DNA from: Pedobacter ghigonis
Lineage (GTDB): Bacteria > Bacteroidota > Bacteroidia > Sphingobacteriales > Sphingobacteriaceae
NCBI RefSeq assembly: GCF_903166585.1
Contig: NZ_CAESCM010000022.1
Coordinates: 1-64,000, forward strand
Length of the DNA: 64,000 bases
Reading direction: 5' to 3'
Shown: in pieces, positions 24,542 through 33,354 of the stretch
How positions within the stretch are numbered: the first letter of the stretch is position 1
Layout of the letters: the number at the start of each line of letters is the position of its first letter
The notes under the pieces: model-generated
Databases searched by the model: none
What the model saw: the letters and a program-made list of their open reading frames with translations, nothing else
Told to the model about the DNA's origin: nothing
Translations under genes and position numbers: made by a program

Positions 24542-25723
24542 TTAAACAAATTTGATGAGTAAGCCAATAATTGCAGCAATGCCAATTAGATAGGGCTCCT
24601 GCAATTTCTTAATGTAAATGAGTGCCAGTACTGCCGCTACGGCTATTAGTGTGGTAGGAATATCTTTAATGGAGCGCATGCCGATTACAATTACCGAGCC
24701 CACCAGGGCACCAATAACAGCGGCTGTAATGCCATCAACAAATGCTTTGATACTGGTGTTTTTTGCAATTTTTTTAAAGAATGGTGCAAGTGCAACGGTA
24801 AAGAGGTAGCATGGCAAAAAGGTTGCCAAAGCTGCAATACAGGCACCCGGAAAGCCCGCAACCAAATAACCAATAAAGCCTACTGTAATTACTACAGGGC
24901 CGGGGGTAATCATGGCAACCGCTACCGAATCTACAAACTGTGCTTCGGTAAGCCAGCCAAATTCTTTTACCACACCACCATGTAAAAAAGGTACAATAGC
25001 AAGTCCGCTGCCAAATACAAATGCACCGGCTTTGGCAAAGAACCAGCCAATTTGTTGCAGGGTTTTTCCTTCATAAGTCCAGAACCCTGTATTTATCAAC
25101 AACACAGCAGGGAGTGTAGCCGGTTTTTTTGCCCATTTGGGCGGGGCTTTTATCAGCATATATAAGATGCCGCAACCCAGAAAAAGTAAAATTTCTTCTC
25201 TTTCGGTAATCACCGTAATTACGATACCGGCAATATAAAACAGCCACAACAGCCATTTAGCTTTCATGGCGGCAAGTTCAAACCTGCTGATGGATTTAAT
25301 GGTTAGTTTGTAAGCACTCATTACAATAATGCCAATAACAGCAGCGCCAACCCCATAAAATACGGCTTGCATCCAGGCTAAACCACCATACTGCTGGTAA
25401 GCCATACCCAATAATACCACCATGATAAATGATGGAAGGACAAAAGCCAGGCCTGTAAGCGTAGCGCCCAGCAAACCATAATGTACAAAACCAATGTATA
25501 TGCCAAGTTGTGCTGCCAGCGGGCCGGGTGCCAGTTGTGCCAGTGCGAGCCCTTCTTTATATTCTTCTTCGCTTAGCCATCCTTTCTGTTCTACCAAATC
25601 GCGTTGCATATAGCCCACAAGCGCAACAGGGCCGCCAAAACCCCAGGTGCCCAGTTTTAAAAAATAGGTTGTGATTGCGGCAAGCGAGTAGCGTGGTTTA
25701 GGGTGATCAGGCTGTTTATCCAT
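24542..25723 (-). CDS. chrA: chromate transporter ChrA (two-domain form)
   Basis: 393 residues with two CHR domains, the usual length for the long form. N-terminal half: FGGPVALVGYMQRDLVEQKGWLSEEEY and LAQLAPGPLAAQLGIYIGF. C-terminal half: FGSGLAIVPFLHGGVVKEFGWLTEAQF and MITPGPVVITVGFIGY. About ten membrane helices are visible. ChrA exports chromate by proton-coupled antiport across the inner membrane, lowering oxidant stress. The gene follows the ChrB-AraC fusion on the same strand (60 bases apart) and is followed by the small barrel protein. Confidence 0.92.
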   Translation of the reverse strand: MDKQPDHPKPRYSLAAITTYFLKLGTWGFGGPVALVGYMQRDLVEQKGWLSEEEYKEGLALAQLAPGPLAAQLGIYIGFVHYGLLGATLTGLAFVLPSFIMVVLLGMAYQQYGGLAWMQAVFYGVGAAVIGIIVMSAYKLTIKSISRFELAAMKAKWLLWLFYIAGIVITVITEREEILLFLGCGILYMLIKAPPKWAKKPATLPAVLLINTGFWTYEGKTLQQIGWFFAKAGAFVFGSGLAIVPFLHGGVVKEFGWLTEAQFVDSVAVAMITPGPVVITVGFIGYLVAGFPGACIAALATFLPCYLFTVALAPFFKKIAKNTSIKAFVDGITAAVIGALVGSVIVIGMRSIKDIPTTLIAVAAVLALIYIKKLQEPYLIGIAAIIGLLIKFV

Positions 25724-25783
25724 CAGGCAAATTGTATTTCACTACAATATTGCGCATTAGGTAAATGCTATAATTGTACGGAT

Positions 25784-26644
25784 TTAACTATTTGTATCCT
25801 TTTTACCTTTTTGTATCCTTTTTCTATAGAAAGAAGGATTTTCGCCGGTTTGTTTTTTAAAAATCCGGTTAAAATGGCTTTGGTCAGAAAACCCGGTGAG
25901 GTAAGCAATCTCTGTTAATGAATAGGCTGTTGTTTCAATCAGTACTACTGCTTTTTCAATGCGCATTTTCCGGATATAATCTCCAAAAGACAAGTTGTCG
26001 AAATATTTGGAAAATTCTCTTGAAAGGTAAGTTGGATTAATCTCCAGCTCATCTGATACCTGCTGCAGACTTAAATTCATGTTGGTGTCCATTTGGTCCT
26101 GTATCATTTCTTTAAGTGCTTTAGCCCAAACCGGTGCTTTTTTCCCTTTGGTTTGTTGCAGGTATTGGGTAAAGATATTCAGCAGCATTTGTTCAACAGG
26201 ACCTGCCTGTGTGTGTTTTTTGTTATAAAGATGTTTTGCCCAGCTATAGAGGCCATCGTATATCCGCATACCAAAAGCCAGTAATTCATGGTCGTTTGTA
26301 CTGTGGTAGGCCAGGCCCGAGAATATGGCTTCGAGGCCTGCAGCTTGCGGCGCAAAGTCGTGGCGGTCGGTATCTGCCCCGCGCACAATGGCAGCTAACC
26401 TGTCAAGCGCGGCATCTTTTAACTGATGTTTTTTAATGAAATAATCGAAAGTGCATTGATCGTCGTAATGTGTATATTCTACATCGGGCATATCAAAAGG
26501 AGTAGCACCCAGTTCTGCAGCCTTATCCAGTACCTCACCGGCCGGAACATAGATAATTTCTGCATCGGCATCAATAAAGCGCTTAATTAACCATGGACAA
26601 GCAATTCGGTCTATTTTGGGGTGTTCACGCGTAATCCATTTCAT
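25784..26644 (-). CDS. ChrB-like chromate resistance domain fused to an AraC DNA-binding domain
   Basis: 286 residues. Residues 1-135 match the ChrB C-terminal-type domain (MKWITREHPKIDRIACPWLIKRFIDADAEIIYVP, TPFDMPDVEYTHYDDQCTFDYFI, AAIVRGADTDRHDFAPQAAGLEAI). Residues about 180-280 are an AraC HTH pair (LSLQQVSDELEINPTYLSREFSKYF, YSLTEIAYLTGFSDQSHFNRIFKKQTGENPSFYR). Classical ChrB is a chromate-responsive regulator with its own DNA-binding head; here the sensing part is tied to a different HTH family. It is the natural regulator of the adjacent chrA. No signal peptide, so a cytoplasmic role. Confidence 0.85.
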   Translation of the reverse strand: MKWITREHPKIDRIACPWLIKRFIDADAEIIYVPAGEVLDKAAELGATPFDMPDVEYTHYDDQCTFDYFIKKHQLKDAALDRLAAIVRGADTDRHDFAPQAAGLEAIFSGLAYHSTNDHELLAFGMRIYDGLYSWAKHLYNKKHTQAGPVEQMLLNIFTQYLQQTKGKKAPVWAKALKEMIQDQMDTNMNLSLQQVSDELEINPTYLSREFSKYFDNLSFGDYIRKMRIEKAVVLIETTAYSLTEIAYLTGFSDQSHFNRIFKKQTGENPSFYRKRIQKGKKDTNS

Positions 26645-26777
26645 TATTCAAGTATAAGGTTATAAAGATATACATTGGATACGGATTAATATATTGAGGC
26701 TCGTTTAATTCAGCTTGATGCTATATAAGGTATGGTTTAGTTTACATCGGTTAAAACAGGTAATGCAAAAATTAGAC

Positions 26778-26792
26778 AATCGTTTGCGCTGA
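26778..26792 (+). promoter_or_regulatory. CGTTTG-type motif upstream of the GH35 gene (first copy)
   Basis: AATCGTTTGCGCTGA here shares CGTTTGnGCTG with the sites at 31920 and 31966, and CGTTTG with the one at 29270. It lies 78-92 bases before the GH35 start (26870). It may be an operator for the cluster, but the DNA-binding protein is not identified. Confidence 0.35.
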
Positions 26793-26869
26793 CATTTATG
26801 TTGTTTTGCTCGCTTGCTTGTTCTATTTTTAAAAATACAAATCAACAAAACCGAACAGAACCTTAACGA

Positions 26870-29197
26870 ATGCACGTCTCCTTGCTTAAAAAAATATTTA
26901 CGTTAGCACTGTTAATCAGCATATCAGCTGGTAGCCGGGCTCAAAAAGCAGAAACCTTTACTATAGGTGCCGAATCTTTTGAGCTTAATGGTAAACCTTA
27001 TGTGATCCGTTGTGGCGAAATGCATTTTGCGCGTATTCCGAAAGCAGAGTGGAAACAGCGTTTGCAAATGGCGAAAGCTATGGGTTTAAATACCGTTTGT
27101 GCTTACCTTTTTTGGAACATGCACGAAAAACAACCCGATCAGTTTACCTGGACAGCGCAAAGTGATGCTGCCGAATTTTGTAAACTGGCAAAAGAGGTTG
27201 GTTTATACGTAATATTAAGACCCGGACCATATTCTTGTGCCGAATGGGAGTTTGGTGGCTTCCCCTGGTGGCTGCTTAAAGATAAAAACATCCGTTTGCG
27301 CACACAAAATCCATATTATTTAGCCCGGTCGAAAAAATACCTCCTCGAAGTAGGTAAACAGCTTGCTCCGCTACAAATAACAAAAGGTGGCAACATTATC
27401 ATGGTGCAGGTAGAGAACGAATACGGCAGCTATGGTAATGATAAAGATTATATGAACATCATTAAAGCCAATCTACAGGAAGCTGGCTTTAATGTTCCTT
27501 TATTCCATTGCGACGGACCTTCACAGTTAAAGAACGACCACCCTGAAGGATTGTTTGCCGTTGTAAATTTTGGGAGCAACCCCGAAGCCAATTTTAAAGC
27601 TTTAAGGGCTATACAACCTACAGGGCCATTAATGTGTGGCGAATATTACCCGGGCTGGTTCGATAGCTGGGGCAGGCCACACCATAAAGGCGATACCCAG
27701 AGAATTATTACTGAGCTGAAGTACATGCTCGATCATAAAGCCTCTTTCAGTATTTATATGGCCCATGGTGGCACAAGCTTTGGTACCTACAGTGGAGCCA
27801 ATGCACCTCCATACCTGCCTCAAACCAGCAGTTACGATTACGATGCACCTATTGATGAAGCAGGAAACACCACTGAGAAGTTTTATGCTATCCGTAATCT
27901 ATTTGCCAATTATCTGCAGGAAGGAGAGGTTTTGCCTGATGTTCCACCAGCAAATAAGATTCAAAAATTGCAACCTGTTACCTTTTCAGCTATAGCAGTG
28001 TTAAATAAAAACATGCCCAAAGCAACTTTGGCTGATACTGCACTGTTAATGGAAGATTTGAACCAGGATTTTGGTTGTGTGCTGTACGAAACCAGTTTAA
28101 GTGCAGGTAAAAAAGCTAACCTTATTTTTAAAGATATACACGATTATGCTTTGGTATATATTGATGGTAAAAAGATTGGGGAGCTGGATAGAAGAAAAGG
28201 GAAATTTAGCATAGAAATACCGGCCAGATTAAGCAAAAGCGTATTAAAAGTATTGGTAGAGGCAACCGGTAGGGTAAACTATGGTTACCAGATGCACGAT
28301 TGGAAAGGAATACATGGTGCAGTTTACCTTAGCGAAAACGGAAAACAGCGGGAGTTAAAAGGCTGGAAAAATTATCCGATCAGACTGGGAGATGTAAATA
28401 TCCCGCTCCGTTACGAAAAACTTAACCACCAGCCGGCAAGTGCTGCTTTTTATAAAGGGAGTTTCACTGCCGATAAATTAGAAGATACCTACCTCGATAT
28501 CGGGAAATGGAATAAAGGATTAGTTTGGTTAAATGGAATGTGCTTGGGCAGATACTGGAATATCGGCCCAACGCAAACCATGCTCGTGCCAGGCAGCTGG
28601 TTAAAAAAGGGAAGCAACGAAGTGGTGGTTTTCGATTTATTTGGTACCCTAAACCCGGCATTAAGCTTTTTGGATAAACCAATTTTGGATGTTGTAAACG
28701 AAAAGCAACCTCAGCTGCACCGTAAAGCCGGCCAGAAATGGCTTGCAGATGCACAGCAACCTTATGCAGAGGGCACTTTTGCAAACGATAACAAATGGCA
28801 GACAGTGAATTTTAAACCTGTTAATGCCAGATATTTTTGTCTTGAAGCATTATCAGAACAAAAAGGACAACCTTATACCTCGGTAGCAGAAATTGTGCTG
28901 CTTGATGATAAAGGCAATGAAATACCGCGTAGCGACTGGAAAGTTGTTTATGCAGATAGCGAGGAACTAGGCAGTGATGATGGAAATGCAGCAAACGTTT
29001 TTGATTTGCAGTTTACCAGTATCTGGCATACGGAATGGGAAAACAAATCGCCAAAGCCACCGCACCAGATTGTAATAGACCTGGGCAAAAATTACAGCAT
29101 TAAGGCATTGAAACTGTTGCCAAGACAAGATAATGCCAATGGCAGAATTAAAGATTACAGATTATATTTTAACCAGAAACCATTTAAAAATTTATAA
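26870..29197 (+). CDS. GH35 beta-galactosidase with C-terminal accessory domain
   Basis: 775 residues, signal peptide to about residue 24 (AGSRA-QKA). GH35 barrel with acid/base Glu184 (QVENEYGSYG) and nucleophile Glu258 (GPLMCGEYYPGWF); GGTSFGTYSGANAPPYLPQTSSYDYDAPIDEAG is the family signature before the beta domains. Jelly-roll domains lie between residues 390 and 620. From about 640 a discoidin/F5-8C-like module follows (ARYFCLEALSEQKGQPYTSVAEIVLLDDKGNEI ... IKALKLLPRQDNANGRIKDYRLYF), giving carbohydrate binding. Exo-acting beta-galactosidase in the periplasm. It is followed by GH109 and NahK-like genes, suggesting a Gal/GalNAc glycan. Confidence 0.92.
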   Translation: MHVSLLKKIFTLALLISISAGSRAQKAETFTIGAESFELNGKPYVIRCGEMHFARIPKAEWKQRLQMAKAMGLNTVCAYLFWNMHEKQPDQFTWTAQSDAAEFCKLAKEVGLYVILRPGPYSCAEWEFGGFPWWLLKDKNIRLRTQNPYYLARSKKYLLEVGKQLAPLQITKGGNIIMVQVENEYGSYGNDKDYMNIIKANLQEAGFNVPLFHCDGPSQLKNDHPEGLFAVVNFGSNPEANFKALRAIQPTGPLMCGEYYPGWFDSWGRPHHKGDTQRIITELKYMLDHKASFSIYMAHGGTSFGTYSGANAPPYLPQTSSYDYDAPIDEAGNTTEKFYAIRNLFANYLQEGEVLPDVPPANKIQKLQPVTFSAIAVLNKNMPKATLADTALLMEDLNQDFGCVLYETSLSAGKKANLIFKDIHDYALVYIDGKKIGELDRRKGKFSIEIPARLSKSVLKVLVEATGRVNYGYQMHDWKGIHGAVYLSENGKQRELKGWKNYPIRLGDVNIPLRYEKLNHQPASAAFYKGSFTADKLEDTYLDIGKWNKGLVWLNGMCLGRYWNIGPTQTMLVPGSWLKKGSNEVVVFDLFGTLNPALSFLDKPILDVVNEKQPQLHRKAGQKWLADAQQPYAEGTFANDNKWQTVNFKPVNARYFCLEALSEQKGQPYTSVAEIVLLDDKGNEIPRSDWKVVYADSEELGSDDGNAANVFDLQFTSIWHTEWENKSPKPPHQIVIDLGKNYSIKALKLLPRQDNANGRIKDYRLYFNQKPFKNL

Positions 29198-29269
29198 GTA
29201 GATGCATAGGGATGAACTACTGAAAGTTAAGCAGATGTGAATTTAAAAACAGCTAAATAACAGCAAGTA

Positions 29270-29284
29270 AAACGTTTGTTCAGT
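29270..29284 (+). promoter_or_regulatory. CGTTTG-type motif upstream of the GH109 gene (second copy)
   Basis: AAACGTTTGTTCAGT at 29270-29284 contains the palindromic core AAACGTTT, half of the CGTTTGnGCTG element seen at 26778. It lies 48-62 bases before the GH109 start (29332) in an otherwise gene-free 134-base spacer. Confidence 0.3.
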
Positions 29285-29331
29285 AGCAATTACGATCAAT
29301 TAAACTTAAATAATAAACATAAAAAACACAA

Positions 29332-30681
29332 ATGGAACGTAGAGATTTTATCAAAAGTGGTGCAGTCACAGCGGCGGGTTTAACCATCCTGCCAACAGGA
29401 AGTTTATTCGCATCATCAGACAGTGCCAAAGTAAGAGTAGGTTATATTGGTGTAGGTGCACGTGGCATGAGCCATATTTCTGAAGGTGCATTAAGAGACG
29501 ATGTTGAAATTGTAGCTATTTGCGATACTCAGGAAAGCTCGCTTAAAGTTTGCCGTAATTTCATCGCTAAAAAAGGAAGACCTGCAGCTACCGAATATAC
29601 CGGTGGGGTAGATGCTTATAAAAAACTTATCGAGCGTAAAGATATCGATGCCGTAATTATTTCTACACCATGGCAGTTTCACCGCGATCAGGCAGTTGAT
29701 GCCATGAAAGCTGGTAAATATGTAGGTTGTGAAGTTATTGCAGGATTAACTGTTCAGGATCACTGGGATATTGTAAATACTTCTGAGAAAACCGGAATGC
29801 CTTACATGACTTTAGAGAACGTTTGTTACCGTAGAGACGTAATGGCAGCCTTAAACATGGTGCGCCAGGGTTTATTTGGTGAGTTGGTTCACTTAGAAGG
29901 TGGTTACCAGCACAATTTAAGAAACGTATTATTTAATAACGGTAAAGATTATTATGGAGGTGGTGTAGAATACGGACCAAAAGCTTTAAGCGAGGCACAA
30001 TGGCGTACGCAGTTCAACATCGATCAGGATGGTGATTTATATCCAACCCACGGTGTAGGCCCGATCATGCAATATGCCAATATCAACAGAGGTAACAGCT
30101 TTACCAATCTGGTATCTTTCAGTTCGAAAGCAAGAGGATTGGCTGCTTATGTAGAAGAACTTTCTCCAGGTCACCCAAATGCAAAAATCAACTATAAAAA
30201 TGGTGATGTAACCACTACCTTAATTAACTGTGCAAACGGCGAAACGGTAATGTTAAGTCACGATACACACTTGCCTCGTCCTTACTCTATCGGTTTCAGG
30301 GTTCAGGGTACAAACGGACTTTGGATGGATGTAAACAAATCGGTACACATCGAGCATAAATCGAAAGATCATGCCTGGGATAAAGCTGACGAATGGTTTG
30401 CTAAATACGATCACCCGCTTTGGAAAAAATACGAAGCAGAAGCTGTAGGCGCTGGTCACGGTGGTATGGACTGGTTTGTGTTTAATGGATTTATCCAGGC
30501 GGTAAAACAGAAAAAACAAACCCCAATTGATGTTTATGACTCGGTAACCATGAGTGTTATTACACCACTTTCTACCAAATCGTTAAAAGAAGGAAATATG
30601 CCACAAAAATTCCCTGATTTTACCAAAGGTAAATGGAAAGACCGTAAAAATACTTTCGCTTTAGACGATAGCGGATTTTAG
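29332..30681 (+). CDS. GH109-type alpha-N-acetylgalactosaminidase (Gfo/Idh/MocA fold)
   Basis: 449 residues. The N-terminus MERRDFIKSGAVTAAG is a Tat-like signal (RRDF) for export of a folded, cofactor-loaded enzyme. The Rossmann motif is GYIGVGARGMSHI (NAD(H) site). The GH109 signature Y237-P-T-H240 in LYPTHGVGP matches the Tyr/His pair used in the NAD-dependent mechanism of the Elizabethkingia enzyme. The family releases terminal alpha-GalNAc from glycoproteins or glycolipids; GH109 members also include other Gfo/Idh oxidoreductases, so the specificity is probable, not proven. It is followed by a kinase gene of the NahK type, which would phosphorylate freed GalNAc. Confidence 0.87.
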   Translation: MERRDFIKSGAVTAAGLTILPTGSLFASSDSAKVRVGYIGVGARGMSHISEGALRDDVEIVAICDTQESSLKVCRNFIAKKGRPAATEYTGGVDAYKKLIERKDIDAVIISTPWQFHRDQAVDAMKAGKYVGCEVIAGLTVQDHWDIVNTSEKTGMPYMTLENVCYRRDVMAALNMVRQGLFGELVHLEGGYQHNLRNVLFNNGKDYYGGGVEYGPKALSEAQWRTQFNIDQDGDLYPTHGVGPIMQYANINRGNSFTNLVSFSSKARGLAAYVEELSPGHPNAKINYKNGDVTTTLINCANGETVMLSHDTHLPRPYSIGFRVQGTNGLWMDVNKSVHIEHKSKDHAWDKADEWFAKYDHPLWKKYEAEAVGAGHGGMDWFVFNGFIQAVKQKKQTPIDVYDSVTMSVITPLSTKSLKEGNMPQKFPDFTKGKWKDRKNTFALDDSGF

Positions 30682-30690
30682 TCCTTTTTT

Positions 30691-30719
30691 ATGGGTAGTA
30701 CTGCAAGGTATTACCCACA
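30691..30719 (+). terminator. hairpin after the GH109 gene
   Basis: TGGGTA (30692-30697) pairs with TACCCA (30712-30717) around a loop of about 14 bases. A short T-run (ATTTTT) follows in the next bases. It lies about ten bases after the GH109 stop and may end or attenuate the GH35-GH109 transcript before the kinase gene. Confidence 0.45.
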
Positions 30720-30795
30720 TATTTTTAACCAGAACTTTATTCGGGATGGGCTTTAATAACCTGCCCGACACATTTATATATATTATTACCATCTT

Positions 30796-31884
30796 ATGTT
30801 TCAAGAAGTCTTAGGTGCTTATGGACTTAACGTAGAAAAATTAAAAACAGAACCTTTCGGCTCTGGCCTGATTAACCATACCTGGAAAGTGTATGGCGAT
30901 GGTGTTGCCTATATTTTGCAAGAGGTAAATACCGAAGTTTTTAGGGAGCCCCTAAACATAGCCCGGAATATTGAGGCGATAAAAAAATATCTGGATCAAA
31001 CCGCTCCCAAATATTTGTTTGTTGCACCAATTACCGCCACAAGTGGCGATGATTTTGTAGTGATCGACGATCATTTTTACCGTATTTTCCCTTTTGTAGA
31101 AAACTCTTGCTCAGTTGATTTTGTGCAGGAACCAGAGCAGGCTTATCATGCTGCCAAGCAGTTTGGTAAATTTACCAGAATGCTGGGCGCTTTCAATGTA
31201 AATAAGTTAAAGTCTACAATCGAAGATTTTCACAATCTGCCCCTTCGGGTTGAGCAGTTTAAAGTGGCTTTAGAAAATGCAAGCGATGTAAGGATTGCGG
31301 AAGCAAAACTGCCTATAGAAGAAATTATCAGGCTTTTCGAAATTGAAGAACAATATGTACACATGGTAGATAGCGGTGCGCTTAACCTCCGTGTGATACA
31401 CCACGATACTAAAATAAGTAATGTGTTGTTGCAGGTAGAAACAGGTGTAGGGCTTTGCGTAATTGATTTGGATACGGTGATGCCAGGCTATTTCATTAGC
31501 GATGTTGGCGATATGATGCGTACCTATCTTTCTGAAGCGAACGAAGAGGAACGCGATTTTAATAAAATAGCAATCAGGGAAGATGTTTTTGCTGCTATAC
31601 ACAAAGGCTATATGGAAGAAATGGATTCGGTTTTAAGCTTTGCCGAAAAACAATTCTTTATTTATGCCGGTAAGTTTATGATTTATATGCAGGCCGTTAG
31701 GTTCATTACCGACTTTTTAAATGGCGATGTTTATTATAAAACGAATTACCCTGAACACAACCTCGTTAGGGGATTAAATCAACTCGATTTATTAAATAAA
31801 TACATGGCTAAAGAAGCCAAATTTGAAGAAATTGTTAAGCAGATTAATGCTGATAGGGTGAATGAACCCAGGATATTAAACTAA
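30796..31884 (+). CDS. N-acetylhexosamine 1-kinase-like phosphotransferase (APH fold)
   Basis: 362 residues in the aminoglycoside-phosphotransferase/choline-kinase fold. FGSGLINHTWKV is the nucleotide loop; the catalytic HHDTKISNVLL motif (Brenner Asp) and the metal-binding VIDLDTVMPG follow, then GDMMRTYL. This combination is typical of NahK, which makes GlcNAc/GalNAc 1-phosphate from free sugar and ATP. The upstream exported GH109 enzyme would supply GalNAc. Homoserine- and choline-kinase relatives remain alternatives. No signal peptide, so cytoplasmic. The gene stands 115 bases downstream of GH109, with a hairpin between them. Confidence 0.8.
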   Translation: MFQEVLGAYGLNVEKLKTEPFGSGLINHTWKVYGDGVAYILQEVNTEVFREPLNIARNIEAIKKYLDQTAPKYLFVAPITATSGDDFVVIDDHFYRIFPFVENSCSVDFVQEPEQAYHAAKQFGKFTRMLGAFNVNKLKSTIEDFHNLPLRVEQFKVALENASDVRIAEAKLPIEEIIRLFEIEEQYVHMVDSGALNLRVIHHDTKISNVLLQVETGVGLCVIDLDTVMPGYFISDVGDMMRTYLSEANEEERDFNKIAIREDVFAAIHKGYMEEMDSVLSFAEKQFFIYAGKFMIYMQAVRFITDFLNGDVYYKTNYPEHNLVRGLNQLDLLNKYMAKEAKFEEIVKQINADRVNEPRILN

Positions 31885-31919
31885 TAAGGTAAAGGTAAGG
31901 TGTTCAGTTTTTTATGCTT

Positions 31920-31980
31920 CATCGTTTGAGCTGGACATCACTTTTTACCTTTATTGTTGCAATTTCAGCGCAAACGTTTG
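31920..31980. promoter_or_regulatory. two CGTTTG-type motifs downstream of the kinase gene
   Basis: The plus-strand ATCGTTTGAGCTGGACAT starts at 31921, almost the text at 26779 (ATCGTTTGCGCTGACAT). The minus strand of 31966-31980 reads CAAACGTTTGCGCTG. The two face each other in the spacer after the NahK-like gene (ends 31884). A sequence-specific DNA-binding role is inferred only from recurrence. Confidence 0.35.
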
Positions 31981-32062
31981 TTATTTACGGTAAATAAGTA
32001 GTTTTTTAAGCTGTTTATTGGTTTTAAACCCTTAATAATCAATTTATACAGGCATTTTTCTG

Positions 32063-32506
32063 TTAAGTGAGCGTTTTCCGTTCTTCAACAAGCTGACAGT
32101 TGAGGTTGTTTGCCTTAAACACCCAGTATTTCATTAACGGATAGTTAAATCCATAAGATACTACACTGTCAATCAATAACCGGCCAATTTTATAATCTAT
32201 ATTTAAACTGCTGTGGAGCAGATATGTTCCCGCTGATTTTAAAGAAATACTGCCCAACACCACCATAAAAAAACAGATAAACTGGCTATTAGCCGAACTA
32301 TGGTAGCCACCGCTACTTTTAAAGGCCCAGAAACGGTTAATACAAAAGTTTACAATTCCACCTACTGTACCCGAAATGATAATGGATATGGTAAAATGAA
32401 TGTGCAGTAATTCGGTTAATAGGATCATTAGGCCATAATCGGTAAGCCCGCCCGAAAATGCTGATACCTGCGCTTTTAAGAATAGTTTAATCGATTCCCA
32501 GGTCAT
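32063..32506 (-). CDS. GtrA-family membrane protein
   Basis: 147 residues with four predicted membrane helices (YGLMILLTELLHIHFTISIIISGTVGGIVNFCINRFWAF, QFICFFMVVLGSISLKSAGTYLL...). The motif GTVGGIVNFCINRFWAFK is typical of GtrA, a family of putative lipid-linked sugar flippases or accessory proteins in cell-surface glycosylation. Its start overlaps the stop of the CDP-alcohol phosphotransferase gene (ATGA at 32503-32506), a sign of translational coupling. Probably both work on a membrane lipid or lipid-linked sugar. Confidence 0.82.
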   Translation of the reverse strand: MTWESIKLFLKAQVSAFSGGLTDYGLMILLTELLHIHFTISIIISGTVGGIVNFCINRFWAFKSSGGYHSSANSQFICFFMVVLGSISLKSAGTYLLHSSLNIDYKIGRLLIDSVVSYGFNYPLMKYWVFKANNLNCQLVEERKTLT

Positions 32507-33198
32507 CGGCTTCCTTTATCTGCTTTGTCTCTGGCATCGCCGTCTTTAAGCAGTTTTAGTGTATCAGTAATATTGATAATCAAAAGCAATGCACAAATGG
32601 CCATACCGAAATAGCCAATAGTACCGGTAATAACGGTTTCGGAGAGGAGAATTAGCGCTATGATTACCCGGAGTTCGGTTGGCCCTAAGCGACCCGTATC
32701 GATCTGGTAAGCACCGGTAATTTTATACCTCAGCAAGGCAATAATCATCGACCAGCCATAGAGCACCACAAACAAAAAGGCCAGTATTTGTTTTACGTTA
32801 TCGGCATAAAAATAATAACCCAGGCCGATTAAAACGATACTTAACCAATCCATAACAATATCGAGGGTAAAGCCATACCACTTTCGCGGAATGTTACGGT
32901 AATAGGCGAGCCTGCCGTCAAGCGAATCGCCAAGCCAGTTAATCAGCAGGCCCAAAATTCCAATCAGTAACCAAATACTGCCATAAAAGTGCGCCAATAT
33001 AAATGCTGCAAAAACAAGTATCGAACCGAACATGCCAACACCTGTCATGAAATTAGGTGATACCCATCCGGGGAGTTTTTTAAGTAGAAAAAGTATGAGT
33101 TGTTGCTCGCCGCCACGTAAAATGTTCGTTCTTTCTCTGTCGGCAAATAATTTGGGGTTTGCAACAGCCACTTTTTCTCTTTTTATATTACACTCCAT
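32503..33198 (-). CDS. CDP-alcohol phosphatidyltransferase-family protein
   Basis: 231 residues with about six membrane helices. The CDP-AP motif is recognisable: DSLDGRLAYYR followed by GFTLDIVMD. Compared with the consensus D-x2-DG-x2-AR-x8-9-G-x3-D-x3-D, the four Asp and the Gly residues are present, but the position right after the Ala holds Tyr and the Arg is shifted by two residues. This could mean an unusual substrate or altered CDP binding. The family makes phosphatidylglycerol, cardiolipin, phosphatidylinositol and related lipids. Coupled to the GtrA gene downstream. Confidence 0.83.
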   Translation of the reverse strand: MECNIKREKVAVANPKLFADRERTNILRGGEQQLILFLLKKLPGWVSPNFMTGVGMFGSILVFAAFILAHFYGSIWLLIGILGLLINWLGDSLDGRLAYYRNIPRKWYGFTLDIVMDWLSIVLIGLGYYFYADNVKQILAFLFVVLYGWSMIIALLRYKITGAYQIDTGRLGPTELRVIIALILLSETVITGTIGYFGMAICALLLIINITDTLKLLKDGDARDKADKGSR

Positions 33199-33354
33199 TT
33201 AAGCTCCAGCTACAATAAACCCGAATATGATGGCCGTTTCGGGACGATAAAATTTTAAACCAATTTTTTTGGGCGCAGCCTTAACAAAAGTACCCGCGCG
33301 CTTTAGCTTCCCTGATCTGACCAGGTAACTGAAAAGTAAAACAAACAGCATAAT

